Source: Verrucomicrobiota bacterium
GTDB lineage: Bacteria; Verrucomicrobiota; Verrucomicrobiia; Verrucomicrobiales; DEV007
Length of the DNA: 64,000 nucleotides
Reading direction: 5' to 3'
NCBI GenBank assembly: GCA_020630975.1
Contig: JAHDID010000014.1
Location: 34,283-98,282, forward strand
This document shows positions 27,927 through 36,223 of the stretch, piece by piece (positions within the stretch are counted from its first letter, which is position 1; the number at the start of each line of letters is the position of its first letter). Under the pieces are notes generated by a model. It searched no databases. It saw nothing but the letters and a program-made list of their open reading frames with translations, and was not told the DNA's origin. Both the position numbers and the translations under genes were made by a program.

Positions 27927-27964
27927 AATTCAATAGGGTACAGTTTTGACTGAATAGGGTACAA
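27927..27964 (+). repeat. Paired CAATAGGGTACA repeat, locus A (after glgB)
   Basis: CAATAGGGTACA at 27931-27942 and GAATAGGGTACA at 27952-27963, starting 10 bp after the glgB stop and preceded by AATT. The period is 21 bp. A third partial copy, GGGTACAACG at 27968-27977, follows 11 bp after the second. The same paired element recurs near 36.2, 41.3 and 60.2 kb. Confidence 0.88.
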
Positions 27965-27984
27965 CGCGGGTACAACGCTACACA

Positions 27985-28080
27985 GTGCCGGTAGGCACGA
28001 CAGATAATAGCCGGTGGTGAAGCATAGCGGAACCACCGGACCAAGCGCCAAATAAAGCTAGCCCCGGCAGGGGCGACAGA
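27985..28080. repeat. REP-like cluster of three short hairpins between glgB and the sulfatase gene
   Basis: GTGCC-GGTA-GGCAC (27985-27998), CCGGTGGT...ACCACCGG (28011-28039) and GCCCC-GGCA-GGGGC (28061-28074). The first and third share the layout stem-GG(T/C)A-stem followed by CGACAGA. It lies between convergent genes. From memory, similar 'GG(N)AGG...GCGACAGA' intergenic hairpins are repeated in planctomycete-type genomes. It may double as a transcription stop for either gene. Confidence 0.7.
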
Positions 28081-28119
28081 CGCAGGCAAAGAAGACAGGC
28101 TTCAGTCATGCGGCTGTTG

Positions 28120-31101
28120 TTACTTTGTGCGACCTTGAGCATACTCCTGCCGCTCAGCCAGCGCCGCTCGCATCTCCTCTAGCCGCTGCTGCACATGCTC
28201 TTTACCTGCTAGGTTATTTTTCTCAGTCGGATCATTGGTCAGATTGTAGAGTTCCTCACCATCGGGCCATTTGGCATAGCGCCAGCGTTGATTGCGGATG
28301 GCGTAGCCTAGGTTTTTGGGGCCGCGAGTGACGACGCTGTAGGCGTATTTCTTTTTGCCCATCCGCTCGGGGTGATCGAGTAGCGGTCGCAAAGAGGCTC
28401 CCTGCAGATGCTCGGGCGGTGTGAGACCTGCTAGCTGGGCAAAGGTGGGATAGATATCGACCAGCTCGACCATCGCCTGCGAGCGGGTGCCACCCTGAGT
28501 GAGTCCCGGAGCGCGTACGATGAAGGGGACCCGCGCTCCGATATCGAAAAGGGTGACCTTTCCCCAGATGAAGTGATCGCCTAGGTGGTAGCCGTGGTCA
28601 GAGGTAAATACGATGATGGTATCCTCCCAATGGCCGGAGTCTTTGAGTGCATCGAGCACGATGGCTAGCTGCGCGTCGATGAAGGAGACGCAGGCATGGT
28701 AAGCCTGCATGTACTCGCGGCGTAGCTCATCATTCTCTTTAGCGAATTCAAAGCCAAACGCTTCATAGCGCTTCGAGATGGCACCCATGGGTAAGCTGTC
28801 CCAGAGATTGGCGCGGTCGGGAGTGTACTCGATTTTGTCGAGCGGGTAGAGATCGAAATACTTGTCAGGTGCGAGGAATGGGACGTGTGGCTTCTGGATG
28901 CCGCAGGCGATGAAGAAAGGCTGGTCGCCATAGGCTTTTTCCTCTAGCCAGGTCGCCACTTGGCGGGCGTTTTTGCCGTCTTTGTGCTGGGCATCGGTCA
29001 GACCACTGCGGCCATAGCCAGGCGGGGTCTGGGCATCGAGTTTGGACTTGGCGGCTTTTTCTGCTTCTTTCCAGGCTTTGCGGTTTTCGCGTTTGTCGAT
29101 AGGGCCGTGCTCCGCCTCGAATGCCTTGCGAGCAGCTGTGACTACGGGTAGCTCATCATTGAGGTAGCGGATATTTTCGTGCCAAGCGATGTCGCCGTGA
29201 TCGGCTTTGGTATTGTGGAAAACTTTGCCGACACTGGCGGTCCAGTAGCCGCTATCTTTAAAGAATTGGGGCATCGTGACTGTCCCAGGGCGAGTCTCGC
29301 GGATATCATCATTATTGTTGAGTACACGAGTCGACTCGGGGTAGAGACCATTGAGGAATGAGGCTCGCGATGGACCACACACAGGGTACTGGCAGTAGGC
29401 ATTGGGGAAAGTCATACCCTCGCTGGCTAGTCGAGCTAGAGTGGGGGTATGGATCGGGCTGTATCCATTGGGTGAGGTGTGAGTATTCAGATCGTCGCAG
29501 ACGATGAATAGAATGTTCTTGCCGTTGCCTTTCTTTTTCGCGCTGGGCTGTGGCTGAGTTTTGTCTTTGCTCGCTGCAGGGACATAGCCGGGCTTGGATT
29601 TGGCATTACCTTTATCTTTTTCCCAGCGGTAGGTCTCGCCTTCTAGGACCAGGTCTTTGTTGGTGTTCCATTTGGTTTCGGGTGCTGCGAAAGTTGGGGG
29701 GGCTTTGGCAGCCATCTCTGCCTTTCGCTCGCTGTGCTCGGGTGCAGCCGCTAGATTGTGCCACTCGTTGGGGTCAGCCTGCAGATCGTAGAGCTCTTCA
29801 CCGTTTTTGTAATGAATGTAGCGCCAATCCCGATTGATGATGGCGTACTCCTCTGGCTCCATATGTGGGAGAAAGATGTCCCGGTCCTCGGCCTTTTCCG
29901 GTTCGCGGAGAGTGGTGGCGAGCGATGTGCCTTCTAGCGATTGTGCGGGCGCAGGCAGATCACACATCTCGACTAGCGTGGGGTACATGTCGATCAGGCT
30001 CACGGTCACATCAGTTTTCACGCCTTGTGCCACGCCCGGTCCTGCCCAGATGAAGGGCACATTCGAGGTGCGCTCCCACAGGGTGTGTTTGCCCCAGTCG
30101 CCTTTCTCTCCGTGATGATAGCCGTGGTCGCTCCACAGCACGACAATGGTGTTATCGGCATGAGGACTGGCATCGAGAGCATCGAGCACGCGGCCCATCA
30201 TGGCATCGGCATAGCTGATGCAGGCGAGGTAGCCGTGGATGGCATCATCGACCGCATCGAGCCCCTCCAGCTTCTGGTGGATGCGCGAGCGAGCGGTCTT
30301 CATCTTTTTGATGTGCTCGGGCAGATCATCGAGATCGTCGCTTTTGTAGGGAGGTAGCTCGATCTGCTCGACATCGTAGAGGTCGAAATATTTCTGCGGG
30401 CAGTAGTTGGGGAAGTGTGGGGCATAGATGCCGCAGGCGAGAAAAAAAGGCTTATCCTGAGGCTGCTTCAGCTGCTCGACTGCCCAATTGATCCGCTGGG
30501 TATCAGCCATCCCTTCCTCTTTATCATCGGGGATCGCGCCCCATTCCATGAACAGGCCACCGGTCACTTTGGCATCGGCCTGCTGATTGTAGATCGAGGC
30601 GGGAAATGGATCGGGGAATGGCGTCTCCTCGCTCCACGAGTTGAGTGGCCAGCCGCTGGTACGCTGGGAGAGATTGCGCAGGTAAAACTCCGTCCAGCCT
30701 CTCTGATCGATAGCTCCAGTCGGGTGGTGATAGAGTTTGCCCGTGCCCAGAGTGGTGTAGCCTGCTTTGGCAAAGGAGGTCTGCATCGACTCGATCTCTG
30801 GGCGATTCACATAGTAGTGAGCCGTGCGATAGCAGCCAGTGGTCGAGGCATATTGACCAGAAAAGATAGCAGCTCGCGATGGTGCGCAGAAGACCCCTGC
30901 CGTATGGGCATTGGAAAAATTCACCCCACGAGCGGCGAGTTTATCGAAGTTGGGGGTGATCGCGCGCGGCGTGGTGCCCAGGCAGCCGATCCAGTCATTC
31001 ATATCGTCGACGGCTAGAAAGAGCACATTGGGCCTGTCTTCAGCAGCACTTAGCGATAGGAATAAAAGTGCCGACAGAGCAGCAGCAAACAATGGTTTCA
31101 T
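28120..31101 (-). CDS. Fused double sulfatase (two complete arylsulfatase-like domains)
   Basis: 993 aa with a signal peptide (residues 1-20). Domain 1 (about 22-480) starts [15 protein letters not shown] and has a formylglycine-type site CAPSR (Cys72). Domain 2 (about 527-990) starts [12 protein letters not shown] and has CGPSR (Cys575). Each also has its own metal-site run ([40 protein letters not shown]) and a C-terminal YxLxxDPxExxNLA motif. A Lys/Pro/Gln-rich linker of about 50 residues joins them. Each half is the length of a single iduronate-2-sulfatase-like enzyme, so this is a true tandem fusion. It should be periplasmic, desulfating algal or host polysaccharides after formylglycine maturation; no FGE or anSME gene is in the window. 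Confidence 0.93.
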   Translation of the reverse strand: MKPLFAAALSALLFLSLSAAEDRPNVLFLAVDDMNDWIGCLGTTPRAITPNFDKLAARGVNFSNAHTAGVFCAPSRAAIFSGQYASTTGCYRTAHYYVNRPEIESMQTSFAKAGYTTLGTGKLYHHPTGAIDQRGWTEFYLRNLSQRTSGWPLNSWSEETPFPDPFPASIYNQQADAKVTGGLFMEWGAIPDDKEEGMADTQRINWAVEQLKQPQDKPFFLACGIYAPHFPNYCPQKYFDLYDVEQIELPPYKSDDLDDLPEHIKKMKTARSRIHQKLEGLDAVDDAIHGYLACISYADAMMGRVLDALDASPHADNTIVVLWSDHGYHHGEKGDWGKHTLWERTSNVPFIWAGPGVAQGVKTDVTVSLIDMYPTLVEMCDLPAPAQSLEGTSLATTLREPEKAEDRDIFLPHMEPEEYAIINRDWRYIHYKNGEELYDLQADPNEWHNLAAAPEHSERKAEMAAKAPPTFAAPETKWNTNKDLVLEGETYRWEKDKGNAKSKPGYVPAASKDKTQPQPSAKKKGNGKNILFIVCDDLNTHTSPNGYSPIHTPTLARLASEGMTFPNAYCQYPVCGPSRASFLNGLYPESTRVLNNNDDIRETRPGTVTMPQFFKDSGYWTASVGKVFHNTKADHGDIAWHENIRYLNDELPVVTAARKAFEAEHGPIDKRENRKAWKEAEKAAKSKLDAQTPPGYGRSGLTDAQHKDGKNARQVATWLEEKAYGDQPFFIACGIQKPHVPFLAPDKYFDLYPLDKIEYTPDRANLWDSLPMGAISKRYEAFGFEFAKENDELRREYMQAYHACVSFIDAQLAIVLDALKDSGHWEDTIIVFTSDHGYHLGDHFIWGKVTLFDIGARVPFIVRAPGLTQGGTRSQAMVELVDIYPTFAQLAGLTPPEHLQGASLRPLLDHPERMGKKKYAYSVVTRGPKNLGYAIRNQRWRYAKWPDGEELYNLTNDPTEKNNLAGKEHVQQRLEEMRAALAERQEYAQGRTK

Positions 31102-31168
31102 CAGGCATTATCGCCGAGATTGGAGGGTTTAGGACTGCAGGGTTGTGACGTGATCACGATGCCCACAC

Positions 31169-33694
31169 TCAATATCGAATCGAGTTCTCTCGTAGCCATG
31201 CTCTAGCAGAGTCTGCGACTTGATCAGCGCTGCGGCCATTGAGTAAGATCTGGATATAGGCGAGATCGGCATCCTTTTCATCAGTTAGTTCTTTGGGGCG
31301 CTCTGGGTGAGGGAGGTAGCTGGAGTAGGTGTAGTAGCCATCTTCACCCACATCCACACCGGGTAATTTTTTGAAGGCTTTCACTGCCGTGTCGTACTTA
31401 TCCCGCTCGAAATTGTAGACCTTGATCCCTGGGGCATCCTTGCGACAGGCATTGAGCATTTTGATGACTAGCTCAGGTTCGTTTTGCATGAAATAGGAAA
31501 CCAATAAGAACGAACTGAAGTAGAGAGAACTCTGGCGAAAGTTGTCCCCATCGATGTAGTCAAACCACTGCGATCGAGTCATGGTGAGCAGCTGCTCAAA
31601 TGAATGCACCCCGGGTACAGTTTTTCCGGCTTCGATCCAGCCACGTCTCCAGCGTTCGCGATTTTTGGCATCGGTCACGATGGCACCGACCATAGCCGAG
31701 TGGCGAAACTCATGGGTATAGCGAGGCATGTGGTCGACATACTCGGCAGAGCCTTCGATGAAAAAGATCGGCAATCTGCGTAGGATGTCATGCATCATCA
31801 TGTGAGTGATCTCGTGCACCAGAGTGTCCTTGCTGAATTCGATCGTCATGATCTTTTGGCCCATGGTGTCGAGCTCGTCCGACTCTCTGACACTGCCGCG
31901 CTCGACGGGCATCATAAATGCCTTTTTGCTACGCATGTAGACTCCGCTACTCATAGGTGGGCCGCCGGCTAGCTTGTAGCCCTGCTCAGTATCATAGAGA
32001 TGGGCTCGGTAGTAGCCATCCACAGGAGAGGCCTGTATACCAAATGGCGACTTGGCCAGCAACTCACGCGTCGCCTCGAATAGCCTAGCCAATCCCTCCA
32101 TCTGTAGCTCGGTGATGGGGTGGCGCCCATGCAGGGTGAAGTGAAAGTTCTTGGTGGTGTAGATATACTTTCCCTCAGAGGATTCATCTTTTTGGAACCG
32201 AGCTTGGGAGATGCCTTTGCGGGGAAAACTGAGCGACGATGGCCACATATTTTTGGTGGTCACGGTCGACTCCCCGACACTGGCTAATATGCTCTCGTAG
32301 TCGATCGCCTTTTTCACATTGGCCAACACATAAGCTTGATCGCGGATCGAGAACGCTTGGATGGGGATCTGAAATTCGCGCCCATTGTCGGACTGCAGGG
32401 TGATCTTGCCATCAGTGTGAAAGCCTCTCAATTCAGCCGATAGAGATTTCCCTGCCTGATTGGTCCACATCCGTGGCCGGCGGATCGTAGCGGCACTCAG
32501 GGATTGCCATCGCTCCTTCTCATACTCTTGGTAGGCACGGCTCAGCTCACTCCATTCGGGTGCCTTGCCGCTGGGTAGTGCCACTTGATTGATCGCAGCT
32601 TCGTCGGCCCCTCCTTTAGCCGTGGTCATGATCTTGTTTGCCCAGACTTTGCCCTCGGGCTGCAGTAGGCGGTAGTACCCTGTCGCAAAGAAGCTGGCTT
32701 TGCGTAGCTGGCGACGGTAGGTGGGCTCGCTGACTCCTTTGCGGTCTTTCTCGCTGGAGTCCATCCACTGGTCGTAGTCGATGGAGGGCACTGCGGCTAA
32801 CCACTTCTGAGCCGCTTCACGATTAAATTCCTCTCGCCACTCAGCGAATGCCGCAGCCGGGAAGACTGCTCTACCGCGCTGCGGGATGCGACTGACCAAT
32901 CGGCGAAAACCATAGTAGAGCCACATCGGTAGATCATCGCAGCCAGACTCTCGGGCGAGTAGCTCGAAAAGCTCCATGCGGAAGTAGCGATTGGCCGCTG
33001 CTGTGTCGAATGAGATTTCGCCATCCTGGGTGGTGATACCGAGCATACCATCGACACAAGTCACCGAGGAGAGCTTGTTTGATCTGCCTGGGGAGGAGAG
33101 TTTGGTAGCTTCTTTTAGCGTCTCGACATCGTCGAAAAAATGGATGTTCCAGTGTGTCGCATCACCATCGCTGGATCGTTTGAGTAATTCGGGCGAGACT
33201 AGCTCGATTGATAGCAGGGTACTCTCAGCGAGCAGTGCGAGATCCTTTCGGACCTGGGCGGGGAAGTCTCGCTGGGCGTGGTAGCGGAAGTGTCCACTGG
33301 TCCAGACATGGGGCCAGTCTCCATCTGCCGTGCCTGCTTGGATCTCTGCATCCTGTGGATCGACGTAGAGGATCTCTGGCCAAGTCGATCCGGTGGTGGC
33401 GAGTTTTGGGGTCAGGATATGCTCTGCCATCTGGCTCTCCAGAGCGCTTTTGATGTGCAGTAGATCTGCTTCGACAAAGGCATTTACTGGTACATTTACC
33501 GTCTTACCAGCAGCATTGGCTAGCGTGACCTTGCCATTGGCGAATTGGCTCAGTTTTGCCTCCATCTTAGTGCCGGTAGTCGAGGTCCACTGCCGGAGGC
33601 CGGCCTCTTGTCCTTCGAGATGGGACAGGAGAAAAATGACGACGAAGTAACAAGAGCAGAAGCGGGTCCAGAGGTGGGGAGGACAGAGATTCAT
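31169..33694 (-). CDS. Secreted zinc metallopeptidase with two SHD1 domains and internal duplication
   Basis: 841 aa from ATG 33694, which begins a signal peptide (an in-frame TTG lies at 33736). The protein has two halves with the same plan. Each starts with an SHD1 domain (RQWTSTTGTKMEAKL...VPVNAF; RMWTNQAGKSLSAEL...IPIQAF) and continues with an alpha/beta peptidase-like domain. Only the second half keeps a gluzincin site: HEITH (His627, Glu628, His631) and Glu651 in EGSAEY. In the first half the matching region reads LFELLARES...LPMWLYYGF, without zinc ligands. It resembles DUF1570-type peptidases. The first half may be regulatory or a substrate-binding pseudo-peptidase. Substrate unknown. 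Confidence 0.83.
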   Translation of the reverse strand: MNLCPPHLWTRFCSCYFVVIFLLSHLEGQEAGLRQWTSTTGTKMEAKLSQFANGKVTLANAAGKTVNVPVNAFVEADLLHIKSALESQMAEHILTPKLATTGSTWPEILYVDPQDAEIQAGTADGDWPHVWTSGHFRYHAQRDFPAQVRKDLALLAESTLLSIELVSPELLKRSSDGDATHWNIHFFDDVETLKEATKLSSPGRSNKLSSVTCVDGMLGITTQDGEISFDTAAANRYFRMELFELLARESGCDDLPMWLYYGFRRLVSRIPQRGRAVFPAAAFAEWREEFNREAAQKWLAAVPSIDYDQWMDSSEKDRKGVSEPTYRRQLRKASFFATGYYRLLQPEGKVWANKIMTTAKGGADEAAINQVALPSGKAPEWSELSRAYQEYEKERWQSLSAATIRRPRMWTNQAGKSLSAELRGFHTDGKITLQSDNGREFQIPIQAFSIRDQAYVLANVKKAIDYESILASVGESTVTTKNMWPSSLSFPRKGISQARFQKDESSEGKYIYTTKNFHFTLHGRHPITELQMEGLARLFEATRELLAKSPFGIQASPVDGYYRAHLYDTEQGYKLAGGPPMSSGVYMRSKKAFMMPVERGSVRESDELDTMGQKIMTIEFSKDTLVHEITHMMMHDILRRLPIFFIEGSAEYVDHMPRYTHEFRHSAMVGAIVTDAKNRERWRRGWIEAGKTVPGVHSFEQLLTMTRSQWFDYIDGDNFRQSSLYFSSFLLVSYFMQNEPELVIKMLNACRKDAPGIKVYNFERDKYDTAVKAFKKLPGVDVGEDGYYTYSSYLPHPERPKELTDEKDADLAYIQILLNGRSADQVADSARAWLRENSIRY

Positions 33695-33832
33695 GTGGAG
33701 GAGATGATCTGAATGAATCGTGAAAGTGTCAATCAATGTATGAAAGAGTCGATTAACAAATGCTTATTACTTCCGACTCTTAATCACGGTAAGCCAATTT
33801 GAAACAAAATTGCAGAAATGCGATAATTGTAA

Positions 33833-33860
33833 TTTACATAAAAATCATATCGAGTATAAT
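33833..33860 (+). promoter_or_regulatory. Strong sigma-70-type promoter giving a nearly leaderless transcript
   Basis: TTTACA (33833-33838), a 16-bp spacer, TATAAT (33855-33860). The ATG of the downstream gene is only nine bases past the -10 box, so transcription would begin 1-3 nt before it. The region is AT-rich. The position also argues against any start codon upstream of 33870. Confidence 0.65.
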
Positions 33861-33869
33861 TTAACGATC

Positions 33870-34673
33870 ATGTTCCGCTCACTCTCCCTTATTCTAACCC
33901 TCATTGCCATTCACTCGGTGAATGCGCAATCTTTAGACGCAAGCCGCATTGCGTCTATCATCGCTGCGGACGCTGGTCCTGGTGTAGATGCGAGTCGGTA
34001 CGATGAGTACGCGCAGGGGCTCACCGTGACTCTCGAGCGACTGTCCCCAGTACAACTATATCGTGTCTTAGGCACCGATGTGGACTCTGATGATCCTATC
34101 CCAGTCAGTCTGCCTGGTGATGATCCCAACTCGCCAGCTAATAGGGATAAGCTACGACGCAAAGGCCAGTGGCTGGTCGATAGCGCTAAAGAAGTAGCAG
34201 AAGAATGGCGGGAGATCGAAGAGACGGCCAAGCGCCGAGCTGAGCGCCGCAAGCAATGGCTGGAAAAGCTCGATCGCGACTATGACGATGATAATTTTCC
34301 AAACTGGGTATGGCCATCTGCTTCCAAGGTAGCCAGCGTATTGAGGACCAGTGAGGCGGCCTATCGTGAGGCTATTGATACTATCCAGGAGCTGGATATG
34401 AATCCTGACGACAAGTGGATCAAGGATGTGTTTAGCGAGGCCGAAGCTCGAAATAATCTAGAGCGTGCGCATGAAGACCAGATCGCCGAGAACAAAAAAC
34501 TACTGAATGAACTCCGCTACGAATTTCGCAAAAATCCGACCTCCAGCAAAACCCGTCAGCTATGGCAGGCGCGATTCGACGCTCAGGAGGCTAGGATCAA
34601 AGCGGCAATGATACTGTCTGAGAAAGAGATGGAGATCGTAAAAATGGTCGCCGAGAAGGCACTGGAGAAGTAA
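33870..34673 (+). CDS. Small secreted helical protein of unknown function
   Basis: 267 aa from ATG 33870, the start that gives a clean signal peptide (MFRSLSLILTLIAIHSVNAQ). The mature part is acidic/basic and mostly helical. A DD-rich stretch PIPVSLPGDDPNSPANRDKLRR lies near residue 76, then long charged helices (KEVAEEWREIEETAKRRAERRKQWLEKL), a short YDDDNFPNWVWPS break, and C-terminal coiled-coil-like helices. I recognise no family. The predicted transcript is almost leaderless. It is divergent from the SHD1 peptidase and converges on the DUF1501 gene. Confidence 0.7.
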   Translation: MFRSLSLILTLIAIHSVNAQSLDASRIASIIAADAGPGVDASRYDEYAQGLTVTLERLSPVQLYRVLGTDVDSDDPIPVSLPGDDPNSPANRDKLRRKGQWLVDSAKEVAEEWREIEETAKRRAERRKQWLEKLDRDYDDDNFPNWVWPSASKVASVLRTSEAAYREAIDTIQELDMNPDDKWIKDVFSEAEARNNLERAHEDQIAENKKLLNELRYEFRKNPTSSKTRQLWQARFDAQEARIKAAMILSEKEMEIVKMVAEKALEK

Positions 34674-34738
34674 ACGTTCTTCTTCTGTACGTAGCTAGAT
34701 CGCAGAAGCGAGAGGCGCTACCAGACTCTAAAACAAAT

Positions 34739-34776
34739 CAGGCCAGCGAGGCTAGAATCTAGCCTGCTGACCTGAT
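34739..34776. terminator. Bidirectional hairpin between convergent genes
   Basis: TCAGGCCAGCGAGGCTAGA pairs with TCTAGCCTGCTGACCTGA across a one-base centre, with one mismatch and one bulge. On the minus strand the stem is followed by TTTGTTTT, so it best serves as the stop for the DUF1501 transcript; it may also end the plus-strand gene. Confidence 0.75.
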
Positions 34777-34809
34777 GTGAAAGAATCGTTTAGTCGATCT
34801 AATTTTTCT

Positions 34810-36147
34810 CTACGAGAAAAGCTGAGCAATCGGCTTGCCCTCGGTGATCACCTTGCCGGTCTCGCGATCGGACTTGTGACCAGCCACTAGGAATGGACGA
34901 CCAGACGAGGAGTAGACCACCTTATTCAGATCCATACCGAGCGCGTGGGCGATGGTGGCATTGAAGTCGCGTGGATCCACAGGATCTTCCTCGACAGCCA
35001 TACCGAGATTGTCCGACTTGCCGTAGGCCTGACCACCGGAGATACCGCCACCGGCAAACATGGTGGAGAACACTCGTGGGTGGTGATCGCGACCGCCGTT
35101 GGCATTGATCTTTGGCGTACGGCCAAATTCGGTGCCCAGCACGATCAGAGTCTTCTCGAAGAGGCCTTCGGCCTTGAGATCGTCGATCAGAGCGGCCAGC
35201 GCCATGTCGAGAGAGCCTGCGCGCTCTGGGATGGCATTCCACAGATCATTGTGCATGTCCCAGCCGCCAGCAGTCACCTCGATGAAGCGGATACCCGAGC
35301 TGACCAGGCGTTTGGCGAGCATGGCACCTTTGCCGATACGAGAGTCGCCATACTTCTCCAGTTTGGCCTGGTAGCCAGGCTCATTGGTCAGCTTGAAAGT
35401 CTCGAGATCCTCAGAGCTCATCAGCTTCAGAGTCTCATCGTAGAATTGATTGTAAGCAGCCACCTCGTTGGTCTTGAACTCGCGCTGAAAGACTTCGTCG
35501 AAAGTATTGATCAGCTTGTAGCGACGGTCGAACTGCTTCTCAGACACCATCTCTGGGATCTCGCCATCCTGCACACCGCGATCGGGATCGCCGATAGGCA
35601 GGGGGGAGAGACTAGGGCCAAAAAATCCGGAGCCAGGGTGATTGCCACCGCCACCGATCACCACGGAGTCTGGTAGAGTCTCGTGCTTTTTGCCGAGAAT
35701 CTTGGCAGCCCACGGTCCCATAGTCGGGTGGATGATAGTCGCGCGTGGCTGGTAGCTGGTGTGCATCCAGTAGGAGCCACCGCGGTGGTCGCCAGTCTTC
35801 TGCGTCATCGAGCGGACTAGAGCGATATCGGAGAAACGCTTGGCCAGCTCGGGCATGAACTCAGCCATCTGCACACCGGCCACACCAGTCGAGATACCAG
35901 CGGTGCTACCACCGGTCTCGGTACCGGGCTTCGGGTCGAAGGTGTCCATGTGAGTCATGCCACCGTTCATGTAGAAAAAGATGCAGTGCTCTGCCTTTCC
36001 TCCGCCGGCTGCCAGCACCTTTGGCGAGGCACCGAGCACTGGCACCACGCTCACTCCGAGCGCAGTCTTGGCCGTGCGTGCTACGAACTGTCGGCGGCTC
36101 TGCTCATCGAGTTTGCCTAGTTTCTTCTTTAGGTCGTGGGCGATCAT
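34810..36147 (-). CDS. DUF1501 family protein, second pair
   Basis: 445 aa. A Tat signal SRRQFVARTAKTALGVSVVP is followed by DUF1501 motifs: [92 protein letters not shown]. It is the downstream partner of the DUF1549/1553 gene at 36.2-38.4 kb, 76 bp after it, and that gap holds the paired CAATAGGGTACA repeat. It is similar to the 9242-10510 protein, so the cytochrome-like/DUF1501 pair occurs twice in the window in opposite orientations. Confidence 0.92.
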   Translation of the reverse strand: MIAHDLKKKLGKLDEQSRRQFVARTAKTALGVSVVPVLGASPKVLAAGGGKAEHCIFFYMNGGMTHMDTFDPKPGTETGGSTAGISTGVAGVQMAEFMPELAKRFSDIALVRSMTQKTGDHRGGSYWMHTSYQPRATIIHPTMGPWAAKILGKKHETLPDSVVIGGGGNHPGSGFFGPSLSPLPIGDPDRGVQDGEIPEMVSEKQFDRRYKLINTFDEVFQREFKTNEVAAYNQFYDETLKLMSSEDLETFKLTNEPGYQAKLEKYGDSRIGKGAMLAKRLVSSGIRFIEVTAGGWDMHNDLWNAIPERAGSLDMALAALIDDLKAEGLFEKTLIVLGTEFGRTPKINANGGRDHHPRVFSTMFAGGGISGGQAYGKSDNLGMAVEEDPVDPRDFNATIAHALGMDLNKVVYSSSGRPFLVAGHKSDRETGKVITEGKPIAQLFS

Positions 36148-36180
36148 GATTCTCTTTGGAATTAGGGTTCAGTTGGTGAA

Positions 36181-36218
36181 ATTCAATAGGGTACAATTTT
36201 GATTCAATAGGGTACAAT
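36181..36218 (+). repeat. Paired CAATAGGGTACA repeat, locus B
   Basis: CAATAGGGTACA at 36184-36195 and again, identical, at 36205-36216 (period 21 bp), with ATT before and AAT after. It lies 7 bp beyond the stop of the minus-strand DUF1549 gene, inside the gap of what should be a two-gene operon. It is the cleanest of the four copies. Confidence 0.9.
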
Positions 36219-36223
36219 CCGAT

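Noticed and set aside
34138..34149. TAATAGGGATAA as a repeat copy
   Set aside because: It lies inside a coding region, is unpaired and lacks the TACA part.
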